Positions 1 through 8,466 of a stretch of 64,000 nt of DNA are shown here, one piece after another. The translations under genes and the position numbers were made by a program. Every line of letters starts with the position of its first letter. Position 1 is the first letter of the stretch. Origin of the DNA: Dendrolimus kikuchii (Eukaryota > Arthropoda > Insecta > Lepidoptera > Lasiocampidae); contig JAHHIN020000030.1 of NCBI GenBank assembly GCA_019925095.2, forward strand, positions 8,454,501 through 8,518,500, written 5' to 3'. The notes below the pieces were generated by a model. It was not told where the DNA came from. It worked only from the letters and a program-made list of their open reading frames with translations, and searched no databases.

Positions 1-299
1 AGCGCTTAAACAACTAGGTAATAAACAAAATATTTTTTTTTTAACTTTCTGTTTGCAAAAAATGATTTTAAACCATATTTATGAATTACTACGTGAAAAC
101 TAGAGCATGGGGAAGGAGCGTAGTGTCGTATAATTTAAAAAAAATGGGTCACGTAGTAAATAGTAGTGTGTGGTATGTAGTATGTAGTAGTGTAGTAAGC
201 GTGCATGGATGAAATTTTACAAGAAAGTACAGCCTATTTAGCGCTGGGATCTTATGTAGTGAAATTGCGAAAAAGTAAAGAATGGGGGTGGCCCTATAA
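1..299. other. AT-rich sequence without a recognisable gene
   Basis: I see no coding signal here. A short tract of imperfect TAGTATG/GTAGTGTAG repeats lies near positions 160-200. The rest is unremarkable AT-rich DNA. Confidence 0.5.
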
Positions 300-700
300 A
301 AGTTTTTCTTTTTAATGGGGAAATCATTTTATTCACAAAACAATTATAAAATTACATATAATCGAATACAATAAAAGAAAACTTAACTTATTTGTATTGT
401 ATTCTACCCATAGTCCCACAAGATTATAAGTAGAATACTGAGCCTAGACCACCGTCTTTTATGGGTAAGGTGCCCAGAAGGCTGGCTACGTTTCCTCGCT
501 GGATCGCCAAACTGATCCGTCGCCCGAGGTAAGCACCAGCCTTCTGATCACCTGAAGAGTCAATGAGTCGTTTTGATAAATTTTGGTAGAGGCCCATAAC
601 CCCGAAACCTGAAAGTCTCAGCGTTTCAACAGCAAACGGCACAAATATATAAATAAATACGTAAGTAACTGGGGTTCGTGGATAGTTCAAATTCACAACT
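300..700 (-). mobile_element. LINE 3' end fragment (SLAIQRGN family)
   Basis: The minus strand reads about 90 residues ending in the block YLGRRISLAIQRGN followed by a stop. This matches the end of a non-LTR retrotransposon reverse-transcriptase ORF as I remember it from moth and butterfly genomes. The same block recurs on the plus strand near 18.2 kb and 36.2 kb in this window. The downstream (lower coordinate) AT-rich part resembles 58.13-58.23 kb and is probably the element's 3' UTR. It is 5'-truncated. The clade is not assigned. Confidence 0.6.
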
Positions 701-859
701 GGACCCGGTAGATGGTGTTGGAATCTCCAACAAACAGTTTTTATTTATTTGGTGTGGCATAGTAGTTACTGGCCACCAAATATACTAAATGTTTGAATGT
801 AGAACATAAATGTTCATTTGTTTTTTATCTGTATATTTATTATTATTAAAATGAATTTT

Positions 860-1110
860 TGGCGGGAACTGAAAGGGGACGTTGTGCTGTGCAGTTTTAT
901 TTTCTAAAAATGTGTAAAATTACTGTAAAATGAACAATAGTTGTAGGATATTGATAGTTTTTGAGTAGTAATTACGCGTTTTTGTGAGAAATGTGAACTG
1001 TATAGTCAAATGTGGCCTTTCGAGTTTTCACAAGAATTCTGTTGAATGGTGTGGATTGTAGCCTATAATACAACTGCGCCTGGTTTAAAGGCCTAGTTGC
1101 CAAGCCTTAA
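860..1110 (-). repeat. Interspersed repeat, single copy of a three-copy family
   Basis: This is the reverse complement of the repeat found twice in tandem at 16.14-16.76 kb. Shared blocks include the GGCGGGAACTGAAAGGGGA end, the central ACTACTCAAAAACTATCAAT block in inverse, and the GCCTTTAAGCCAGGCGCAG end in inverse. It has no coding potential. The class is unknown. Confidence 0.75.
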
Positions 1111-1361
1111 ACATATTTTTTTTTATTAAAATCGTCATTGTATTACGAACGTGTAGTTTTCTTTAATAATTAAAATATTTACAGTCCACAACGAATTAAC
1201 ATTTAAAGAAGTGTTCAACAGATGGCGTTACAATCGCGTTCTATTTATTATTTTTTCAAAACAGGACAATATTTGGCAGGCCAACTAGTTTAGCATATAA
1301 ATAAAAATGCTTTAAAAATTTCACGAATAAAATTTAATTTCAAAATCTTAAACAAACTTAC

Positions 1362-1550
1362 TTTTTCTTATGTTTCTGCATCTTTCCAGAGATCTCTTCG
1401 CTCAGTTCTTCCTTCTTTGTGAATACTTCTCTCAGTTGTTTCTTCTCTCTATTTCTGCTTTTACTCTTCTTCTTCGGTGTATCCTTCTCTAAAGATACGC
1501 TCGACGTGTTCTCTTCTTCCACTAGAGTTTTCGTCTTGGGTCCTTTTGAC
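1362..1550 (-). CDS. Exon of a lysine-rich host gene (exon C)
   Basis: The minus strand has a clean 3' splice site (CGTATTTAG just before the exon) and a 5' splice site (GTAAGTTTG just after). Between them lie 189 bases open in one frame. The peptide is strongly basic and polar, with blocks such as PKKKSKSRNREKK and EEISGKMQKHKKK, typical of a disordered or nucleolar-type segment. I do not recognise a domain. The exon starts in the phase that exon B at 4322-4465 leaves, and exon B in turn fits exon A at 7801-8159. All are on the minus strand, so I infer one gene. The opposite-strand reading frame here looks like a shadow. Function is unknown. Confidence 0.55.
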
Positions 1551-1654
1551 CTAAATACGAATCAGGATATTAGGAGCACAGACTATATAACAGTATCGAC
1601 GGAGCCTATGTCAACATAAGTATCAAATGAAGTGTAGCATTTTTTTATCGCATG

Positions 1655-1952
1655 GATTCAGCTGACAAGCAGAAGGCCTACCTGATGGAAAGATGGTTAC
1701 CGTCGCTTATGGACCTTTATAACACCAAAGGTACTGCCAATGTGCTGCTGCTCTCTTAAGGGAGACTGGAACCTAGCCACTAATCCCGGAATACAACTCA
1801 AGGTTGTTATGGCGACATACTCTAGACCAGGGGTGGTAGCCATCCAGTCGGGCAAATGTCCTACCACCTGGCTGTGGGTTGTTTTGTCGCTTCTTACGAC
1901 AGGCCACCCCAACGCAGGAAATTGTATTCTTTTTCTGTTCCTGCGCGGATAA
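1655..1952 (+). repeat. Interspersed repeat (GCAGACGGCC family), copy 1
   Basis: This aligns along its length with 5418-5725 on the same strand and with 39565-39800 on the opposite strand. Shared blocks include GGTTACCGTCGC, GGAACACAACTCAAGGTTGT-like sequence and CAGGGGTGGTAGCCAT. The reading frames in it are interrupted or different in each copy, so it is not a gene. It may be a SINE or the tail of a longer element. Confidence 0.7.
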
Positions 1953-1999
1953 GATGTACGTGTGCGTAAACTTTGCAATACACGCGTATTCCTTTAGTA

Positions 2000-2810
2000 G
2001 CTCAGAATGCCCAAAATGCTCCGTCTGCCGTTCCACATGACGACCACGGTTGTTATGGTCGTGGTGAAAACGTCACTAATAATGTCATCATTTTCGATCA
2101 CTGCGCAATTTCTGCGCAAAATCTGCGCAGTGACGCTCGCGGACCGCGTTCGTAATACCGAAGTAAGAAAGAGAGTTGGTCTGAAAGAGAGTGTCGGGGT
2201 GAAGGTAAGGAAAGGAATGCTCCGGTGGTTCGGGCATGTGGAAAGAATGCATGATGGAAGAATGACCAAACAGATATACAATGCAAAAGTGGATGGATGC
2301 AGAAGTCGTGGAAGGCCACGACATACCTTCCATGATCAAATTGATCGTGTACTAGCAGAAGGTGATGTCAGGAGCCTTAAGAACAGACGAGCGTGCATAA
2401 CAAGAGTTATGAATGTCAAAGAAGCAAGTGAGGTGTGTAAGAATAAGCCTAAATGGCGCTGTGTTGTTCGTGCCTACCCCGCAAGGGAACTGGCGTGAAG
2501 TTATGTATGTATGTATGTATTTTCGATCACACAGCGCTCACAACGACCCATACAAGAGGCGGGTCGAAGTGGGCGTTGACCACAGAGCATTAGTTCTCTA
2601 TATCTATTGACATTGAAAAAGGCGCGATTTTCAAATCAACCAATGATATTTGCTTATTTCATCGGTAATGACATCAACGCTCCATAATTCGTTCCACTAG
2701 AGTTTATGATTGTAACGTCCGCAGGCAAGTGGAACGGGAAAAATCACGCTCGTGAACGTGGTCGTTGTGTGTCTCTTGTGGAACGTAGCCTACATTTATT
2801 ATTAAAGACA
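2000..2810. repeat. MITE-like repeat (GTTCCAC family), split by an RTE insertion
   Basis: The two parts (2000-2101 and 2519-2810) together match, in reverse complement, the repeats at 37.74-37.99 kb and 41.38-41.63 kb. The outer ends are imperfect inverted repeats around GTTCCACA and ACAACGACCACG. The first part ends and the second begins with the same ATTTTCGATCAC, the target duplication of the RTE fragment inside. This copy also has roughly 110 extra bases in the interior relative to the others. Confidence 0.65.
2102..2518 (+). mobile_element. RTE-type LINE, 5'-truncated 3' end
   Basis: The plus strand encodes the C-terminal tail of the same reverse transcriptase that is present at 8.47-10.97 kb. 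It contains LADRVRNTEVRKRVGLKES, MLRWFGHVERMHDGRM and the end AYPARELA, then a stop and a short TATG tandem tail. The 12-base sequence ATTTTCGATCAC occurs at both borders (2090-2101 and 2519-2530) and is the target-site duplication. The insertion is therefore clean, 5'-truncated and primed at the TATG end, as expected for target-primed reverse transcription. Confidence 0.85.
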
Positions 2811-2984
2811 GTTGAGTTGTTTTGATGATCATTCAAGACAAACTGTGACGACACATTTCAAAATGTGATATATTAAAGCTTTAAAACCAGAAATTTGAAC
2901 TATTAACGAAAAAAAAACAAAATATTTCCAGCTCTATCTATATTAGCATAGGATTAAATTGTTAAAAAATAATTTAAATGGAAA
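2531..2984. other. Rest of the MITE and intergenic AT-rich DNA
   Basis: The first 280 bases belong to the GTTCCAC MITE described separately. From about 2810 to 2984 I see only AT-rich sequence without repeats shared elsewhere in the window. Confidence 0.4.
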
Positions 2985-3342
2985 TCATTATATTAATGCG
3001 TGAGGCAAAAACTTCGTACCCTATTTTACAAAAATTACGCGAACGGAGGAGTATGAAATTTCGCACACTTGTAGTTTATTTAGAGGAGTGCAGAATGCTA
3101 ATACTTTTTTAAATTTTTGCTTAAAAAATACATAAGTCAATTAAAAAAACATTACACACACTACCATATGTTTGACACACACACGCATATATATTCTTTT
3201 GTTTATTGTTAAAGTCAAATAAATAGCCTTGGCGAAATCTGTGATTATAGAAGTATAGTCTTTGACAACAGAACCTTAGTAATGTTCAATATCATAATTT
3301 AAATTAATTATGGTCGAATTTCGACCACTGGGTGACCACCAA
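2985..3342 (+). mobile_element. Non-autonomous Helitron, copy A
   Basis: It matches 6877-7245 throughout. Both copies begin with TCATTATATTA directly after an A and end just before a T, the A/T target expected for Helitrons. The 3' end carries a perfect 6-bp stem (TGGTCG-AATTT-CGACCA) 11 bases before the terminal tetranucleotide. That tetranucleotide is CTAG in the other copy and CCAA here, so this copy has a decayed terminus. It has no coding capacity. Confidence 0.7.
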
Positions 3343-3392
3343 TAAAACTAGTTTCGGAACTGCTGTTTTAATTTAATAATTTCTTGATGTAA

Positions 3393-4067
3393 AACCGACT
3401 TCAAAAACGAAAAAACTAAAAAGTATATAATAACTTATTTTTAAAGCTATTATTATTAATATATATTCAAATTCAAAATTCAAACGTAAAACATACGTGC
3501 AACGTAAAACATAAAAATTACTGTATTTTGAAAATTACTAAGCACCAACTTCAAGATGTTTTAGATAATATATATTAATAATAATAGCTTTATAAATAAG
3601 TTACTTTTTAGTTTTTCTAGTTTTGGAAGTCGGTTCTTTTAAACGAAGTTTTTTTTATTTTTTTGTTACTTTTTAGTGTCTAGCTACATAGCTAGACCCT
3701 AAAAAGTAACAAAGCTAGGTCTACCCGTACATATGGGTAGACCTACGAAAGATGCCGCGCTCCTTAAAAAATATAGGTCCCAAGAAAAGGGAACAAAAAA
3801 ATGATCGTAAAATGAAAACTACTGGGCCAAACTATGTTAAATTTTTAGGGGACCAAATGGCAACTATTCCGCATCAAACTAAACAAGAATCACGTAAATC
3901 GGATCATAAATCTCAGCGTAGTCGGTGTACATATGGAACGGAATGGAAAAATTTTCATAAAAAAAATGTTCATAAAATGAAAACTACTGGGCCAAACTAT
4001 GTCAAATTTTTAGGCGACTACATGGCAGCTATTTCGCGTCGAACCTCCTCCTTTTTTGAAGTCGGTT
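3393..4067. mobile_element. MITE with AACCGACTTC ends and internal direct repeats
   Basis: AACCGACTTCAAAAACG at the left end is answered by GAAGTCGGTT at 3626-3635 and again at about 4052-4067. From 3393 to 3635 the two arms are inverted over about 70 bases (both contain the TATTATTATTAATATATAT block). The stretch 3636-4067 adds two hairpins and a duplicated block containing the peptide-like reading KTTGPNYVKFLGD, about 165 bases apart. I remember the FFEVG ending as a common lepidopteran repeat, not a gene. It may be a short MITE nested in or adjacent to a longer one. Confidence 0.6.
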
Positions 4068-4321
4068 AAAAATTGCAGAATATGTGATATCACACTAGGG
4101 AGGGAGGAGTCTCACGAATGTGACCAGCTGTGACAAGGACGGGGGAGGGGTCAAAAATCATGATATTCGTGTGACGTCATTTGTGGATGGCCCCAAACTA
4201 CAAATCTTATACAAAAGTTAGTAGGCTTCGGGATCTTGGAAAATAATAAGAACTGTTTCAATTGACTTCAGTGAGATCCATCCACACTATCGTAAAAGGA
4301 AGTACTATATACGTTATATAC

Positions 4322-4465
4322 CTTTTCTTGCCCTTGTAAAAAAACCGCCTTTCATCAGTGAATACAGGTCTCGACTTCAAAACTAGTGACTGAGTTCTCA
4401 TGCTAAGCGCTTCCTGTGATCCCTTGTTAGGTGTTACATCGGAAGCTTTATTGACTTCCGTTGTA
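4322..4465 (-). CDS. Candidate exon of the lysine-rich host gene (exon B)
   Basis: On the minus strand 144 bases are open between GGAAAG (acceptor AG) and GTATAT (donor GT). The peptide is polar with a basic end, including NKASDVTPNKGSQEA and ERRFFYKGKK. It begins one base into a codon and ends two bases into a codon, which fits both exon A upstream (7801-8159) and exon C downstream (1362-1550). The acceptor has a poor pyrimidine tract, so the left border is the weaker one. No domain is recognised. Confidence 0.4.
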
Positions 4466-4593
4466 CTTTCCACGTGTTCCGCTTATGTATTTGCTGTATC
4501 TGTTGAGAGTGTAGTAGTGATATTAGACGGACCAATATCAAATACACAATTAGGAAGCCAAATACAATTCTACAATTGACGGAGTACAAACAT

Positions 4594-5088
4594 ACTGTTA
4601 CGACCTAGACGCCGACAAAGACAAATTCACACCTGCATTCCTGCACGAACACATTTTATTACCTTTCGACATTTGGACTTCTTTTGTTTACTTTGTGTTT
4701 AAAATTGTGATTAGAAAACAGCCCATTGTGTATTGTAATATTTTATGGCAGTCATTAGCCAGGTGTGTCAGATTTAAAGTACAAACTGATTCTAGGAAAT
4801 TCGGTCCACGCGGCCGGGCCGACGTATTGCATCTGTGCAGTATAAAGCAGTGCCTCGATTGAGGGACGAGGTAGTCGAGCGATAACCACAAGCGAAGCAA
4901 GACTTGTATACATTCGGTAATCTATTTAGTGACTGACTTTGCGCGTGTTATTGACTTACGATCTTCTGCACTACGTTTGACTTGTTGCGTTCGGTTATAT
5001 TTGTACCTGTGTTACACGTGTTTGTATAGTTCTAATAAACTCTATAATAATTCCAACGGCATTTTAATTCGAGTCCTGCAACTCGTAA
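4594..5088 (+). mobile_element. LTR of a Gypsy-like element (copy 1)
   Basis: It starts TGTTACGACC and parallels the solo LTR at 40677-41163 over most of its length. Shared blocks include CTTCTTTTGTTTACTTTG, CCATTGTGTATTGTA, the ACTTTGCGCGTGTTATTGA block and the AATAAACTCTATAATAATTC polyadenylation region near the end. The last bases (GTAAAA instead of GTAACA) are altered and I find no target duplication. No internal coding region follows, so it is a solo or truncated LTR of a diverged subfamily. Confidence 0.65.
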
Positions 5089-5113
5089 AAAGACAGTTGA
5101 ATTGGGAACATTC

Positions 5114-5395
5114 TCATTTTGGACGCCGGTTAAAAAAAGAATGACTAATAATGTTAAGAATAAGAACTATACCAGCACTTCTCTTCCTCCTTGCTTCAGT
5201 GGTTTGATTTGTCTCGCTAGCTCTCCTTCCGAAATGCACGAAGTTCTTTGGCAACCCTCGTCTGTCGTGTTTGGTCGATTGAATATATACAGGTCGGTGC
5301 TGAGTTAAATGTCTTACGGGGCCCGATTTCGTTGATCTGTTAAGTTTAGTAACTGATATTAATAACATCAGGCAAATACAACTTGATCCAAACAT
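5114..5395 (-). CDS. Small secreted-peptide-like ORF, or another host exon
   Basis: A 93-residue ORF starts with ATG and a hydrophobic segment (CICLMLLISV) that could be a signal peptide. It then holds several dibasic sites and the element RR-GLPKNFVHF-GRR. Dibasic sites on both sides plus a glycine before the second site are the layout of an amidated neuropeptide precursor, here a nine-residue peptide. I do not recognise the peptide family. Alternatively the segment from about 5343 downwards is an exon of the neighbouring lysine-rich gene: AACTTAACAG is a usable acceptor in the phase left by exon A, and GCTGGTATAG a possible donor, although that donor phase does not fit exon B. Neither reading is proven. 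Confidence 0.25.
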   Translation of the reverse strand: MFGSSCICLMLLISVTKLNRSTKSGPVRHLTQHRPVYIQSTKHDRRGLPKNFVHFGRRASETNQTTEARRKRSAGIVLILNIISHSFFNRRPK

Positions 5396-5404
5396 AATAA
5401 AGGC

Positions 5405-5725
5405 TACTTTTTTTTATTGCAGGAGTTCAGCAGACAGGCAGACGGCCCACTTGATGCAAAGCGGTTACCATCGCCTATGGACATTTGCAACATCAAAGGT
5501 GCTACAAATGCGCTGCTGCTCTCTTAAGCGAGACTGGAACCTGGTCACTAATGCCGGAACACAACTCAAGGTTGTTATGGCGGAATACTCTAGATCAGGG
5601 GTGGTAGCCATGCAGTTGGGCAAATACCCTACTACCTGGCTGTGGGTTATTTGTCGCCTCTTACGACAGGCCGCCCGGCCGCAGGAAATTGGATTATTCC
5701 TCCGTTCCTGCACGGATAAAAAACT
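5405..5725 (+). repeat. Interspersed repeat (GCAGACGGCC family), copy 2
   Basis: This is the best preserved of three copies (others at 1655-1952 and 39565-39800). It contains GACAGGCAGACGGCC, GCGGTTACCATCGCCTATGG and CTACCTGGCTGTGGGTTA, and begins after a T-rich run. The open reading frame through it is not shared between copies. Confidence 0.7.
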
Positions 5726-5925
5726 AAAGGGGGATGGTCGTCTAATGGTTTTGCTATTTCGTTCCAGTACCCTAAATAAAGATTTAGCCGAAAACATCCT
5801 TTATCTCAATTCTCGAAATCTTTCAAGTTAAATATATAATCTATCTAATTCTCTCTTTTTTCGCCTTGTTCTGAACAAAAAGGAGAGGAAAAATGTTTGA
5901 GATGAGTATAAATATGACGGAGGGT

Positions 5926-6145
5926 TGTTGGGACGACGATATCCGTGCCCTCGCGGATCCAAGGTGGTTCGCAGTGGCCGCGGACAGAGAACACTGGGCA
6001 ACATTGGAGGAGGCCTTTACCCGGACGGGCGGACCAAAAATAGAATAACTAAAAAAATATTATAATAATAAATTGAGAATTAAAAAAATACTCAGGATAA
6101 TTAAAAAAAATATAATAATAAATTGAGAATTAAAAAAAATACTGA
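5926..6145 (+). mobile_element. LINE C-terminal end with duplicated A-rich tail
   Basis: The plus strand reads WDDDIRALADPRW and DREHWATLEEAFTRTGG, then a stop. This is the style of the last residues of RTE-like reverse transcriptases. After the stop an approximately 50-base A-rich unit (ATAATAATAAATTGAGAATT core) occurs twice in tandem. It is a 5'-truncated insertion. Confidence 0.55.
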
Positions 6146-6240
6146 CGTTTTAAAATATTATTGTATGACATGTTCGTTATGGATCAAATGAAAAGGCTTT
6201 TTATTTCTTTTATTTTATTTTTATAAATATGATGTTTTTC

Positions 6241-6392
6241 TTCGTGGATGGATGCAGAAGTCATGGAAGGCCACGACACATCTTCCATGATCAAGTTGAT
6301 CGTGTACTAGCAGAAGGTGATGTCAGAAGCCTTAAGAACAGACGAGTGTGCATGACAAGCGCTATGAATGTCAAAGAAGCAAGTGAGGTAGC
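6241..6392 (+). mobile_element. RTE-type LINE fragment
   Basis: It encodes GRPRHIFHDQVDRVLAEGDV and the following residues in the same family as 2102-2518, ending abruptly in EASEV. Both ends are truncated. It lacks the AYPARELA end and the TATG tail. Confidence 0.75.
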
Positions 6393-6561
6393 TAGTATAA
6401 TTTCAATTACTTAATATGTGGCAAATGATGTTGGTGTTGTATTAAGTCAAACTACTTATGTATAAGATTCATAATAATAAACTCTGTACAATACTGTTTT
6501 TTTGTCCAAATAAATGAAAAAAAAAAAATGAAAAAAAAAAAATATGTACAGGTATATTTTA

Positions 6562-6869
6562 CTAGCAATCCCGACAGACGTTGTCTTGCCATGAAAAAAT
6601 AAAAATTTAGGCCCCGATTCTAGCGCCACCTACCGGTTCCAATTGTGAATCTAAATCATCCGGGGGCCCACTCATACACACACACAAAAATCATCAAAAT
6701 CGGCCCAGGAGATTGCAATTTTTTTTTTATTACTATAAATTTAAATGAAACCTGTCCAAGTTGAGACAAATCCCGCAAAATGAAAAAAATCTTCAAAATC
6801 GGTTAAGTACTTTTGGAGTTCATCGCGGACAAATACTGTAAGAGGGAATTTTCTATACTTATATATAGA
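6562..6869 (-). mobile_element. Non-autonomous Helitron, second family, minus orientation
   Basis: On the minus strand the element starts TCTATATATAAG after an A and ends GGGATTGCTAG before a T. The 3' region holds GACAACGTCTGTC, as in the Helitron at 57904-58118, whose start TCTATATATATAAAAG also agrees. It is short and non-coding. It lies seven bases from the Helitron of the other family at 6877. Confidence 0.7.
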
Positions 6870-6876
6870 TTATATA

Positions 6877-7245
6877 TCATTATATTATTACGTGAAGCAC
6901 AAACTTTGTACCCTTTTTACGAAAATTGCGCGGACGGAGGAGTATGAAATTTCGCACACTTATAGTTGATATAGAGAAGGAGTGCAGAATGCTAATATAT
7001 TTTTTTTAATTATGCATAAAAAATACACTAATTTAATAAAAATAACATTACACACACTACCACGTATTTGACACACTCACGCATTTATACTCTTATGTTT
7101 ATTGTTAAAGTCAAATTAACAGTGTAGCCTTGACGGAATCTGTGATTGTAGAAGTATTAGTCATTGACAACAGAACCTTCAATAATGCTCCAACTTATAA
7201 TTTAAATTAATTATGGTCGAATTTCAACCACTGGGCGACCACTAG
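6877..7245 (+). mobile_element. Non-autonomous Helitron, copy B
   Basis: This is the second copy of the family at 2985-3342. It has an A before TC at the start, ends CTAG before T, and carries the stem TGGTCGAATTTCAACCA (one mismatch) 11 bases from the end. The interior matches copy A, including the ACGGAGGAGTATGAAATTTC block. Its terminus is better preserved than copy A's. Confidence 0.75.
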
Positions 7246-7548
7246 TATGTATAAATAATTAAATATGTTGAGGGCACCGAGGTTGAATTTAAAAATGCAC
7301 TGAATTTAAAAACGAGATTCTGCTTGTTAGAGCATTAAGTAGAAACTACTGAACGGATTCAAATGAAACTCGCCACAGTGCCAGCTTAAATCCCGGATCA
7401 ACTTTAGGTTCCTCCCGACATAAGAGCTCGTTTCCGTAGGATAGATGAATATAGCCGACAAGATGCTGCGGCCGCATTTTTTGCACCGCCTTTGCAAATC
7501 ACTAACGGACACGTCAACATGGTAACAAGTAAACGAAATTTCTTTGAC
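7246..7548. other. Unassigned intron-like sequence
   Basis: No gene is visible. The middle part contains ACTACTGAACGGATTCAAATG, a string I associate with degenerate insect interspersed repeats. It lies between exons A and B of the lysine-rich gene and is probably intron. Confidence 0.35.
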
Positions 7549-7560
7549 ACTTCTAGTATG

Positions 7561-7775
7561 ATTTATCTTACCGACACACCTTCCATGATCAAATTGATCG
7601 TGTACTAGCAGAAGGTGATGTCAGGAGCCTTAAGAACAGACGAGCGTGCATGACAAGAGCTATGAATGTCAAAGAAGCAAGTGAGGTGTGTAAGAATAAG
7701 CCTGAATGGCGCTCTGCTGTTCGTGCCTACCCCGCAAGGGAACTGGCGTAAAGTTATGTATGTATGTATGTATGT
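7561..7775 (+). mobile_element. RTE-type LINE, short 3' insertion
   Basis: It holds the last part of the RTE reverse-transcriptase ORF (HDQIDRVLAEGDV to AYPARELA) followed by the TATG tail. The 12-base sequence ACTTCTAGTATG lies directly on both sides (7549-7560 and 7776-7787). RTE homology begins only at about 7574, so roughly 13 extra bases sit at its 5' junction. Confidence 0.8.
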
Positions 7776-7800
7776 ACTTCTAGTATGGAAACAATTTTAC

Positions 7801-8159
7801 CTGTAAGTTTGTCTGCATCTATCACTGCCGTCATTCCAACTGCATCCAGCACGCTGATAAAATTCTACAGACTTCGAGCTCGAGCAAAATTCTGTTAAAT
7901 TCCTCAAAGCATTATCTACCATTGCTTTTGCAAAATCATTAATAGCTGCAACTATTCTAAGTATATCTTCATGTTTAAAATCCTCTGCTTTAACATCATT
8001 AAAGTTATTTACTAAAGTATCTTTTTTAGCTTCTATCACATCACTATCGACTTTTTCAGATGTGCTGTTTATTTTTCCTTTAATATCAGTAACGATATTC
8101 TCTGGCTTTGTACTGTCAGAATCGAGAACTAGTTCAAAAGTTTCAGATTTTACTAAAAC
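7801..8159 (-). CDS. Exon of the lysine-rich host gene (exon A), cut on its 5' side
   Basis: The minus strand is open for about 120 residues and ends at ACTTACAG followed by GTAAAATTG, a good donor. The peptide is acidic to mixed and helical in character, for example KGKINSTSEKVDSDVIEAKK and EDILRIVAAINDFAKAM. No known domain is recognised. On the 5' side the reading runs directly into an LTR fragment (8161-8466). The apparent acceptor CGGCAG is partly LTR sequence, so the exon is probably truncated by that rearrangement. The donor phase fits exon B at 4322-4465. An RTE insertion lies 14 bases into the following intron. Confidence 0.5.
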
Positions 8160-8160
8160 C

Positions 8161-8466
8161 TGCCGGCGTTTGAGCTAATAACATTGAAACTATTTATGAC
8201 TGTCTTCTTTTGTTTACGTTGTTTTTAAAATTTGTAATTAGGAAAACAGTCCATTGTGTATTGTGATCTTTTATGGCAGTCATTTGAAGGTGTGTCGAAC
8301 TGATTCTAAGAAATTCAATCTAGGCGGGCAGCCATATTGTATCGGTGCAGTATAAAGCAATGGCCCAATAGAGAGATCGGAGTCGAGCGAGAACCACGAT
8401 CAAGGCGAGACTTGTGTACATTCGGTGATCTATTTAGTGACGGACTTTGCGCGTTATTGAATCGTG
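8161..8466 (+). mobile_element. Gypsy-like LTR fragment (copy 2)
   Basis: It aligns with the interior of the solo LTR at 40677-41163, from the GGCGTTTGAGCTAATAAC block to GTTATTGAATCGTGCA. Both LTR ends are missing. On the left it abuts host exon A. On the right it is joined to an RTE reverse-transcriptase sequence in the opposite orientation. Confidence 0.75.

Noticed and set aside
1419..1619. Plus-strand ORF with a signal-peptide-like start
   Set aside because: It is the antisense of the lysine-rich exon; the hydrophobic run is the complement of lysine codons.
3752..4069. 105-residue ORF with repeated KTTGPNYVKFLGD
   Set aside because: The repeat and FFEVG end belong to a dispersed lepidopteran MITE-like sequence; the ORF crosses hairpins and has no gene context.
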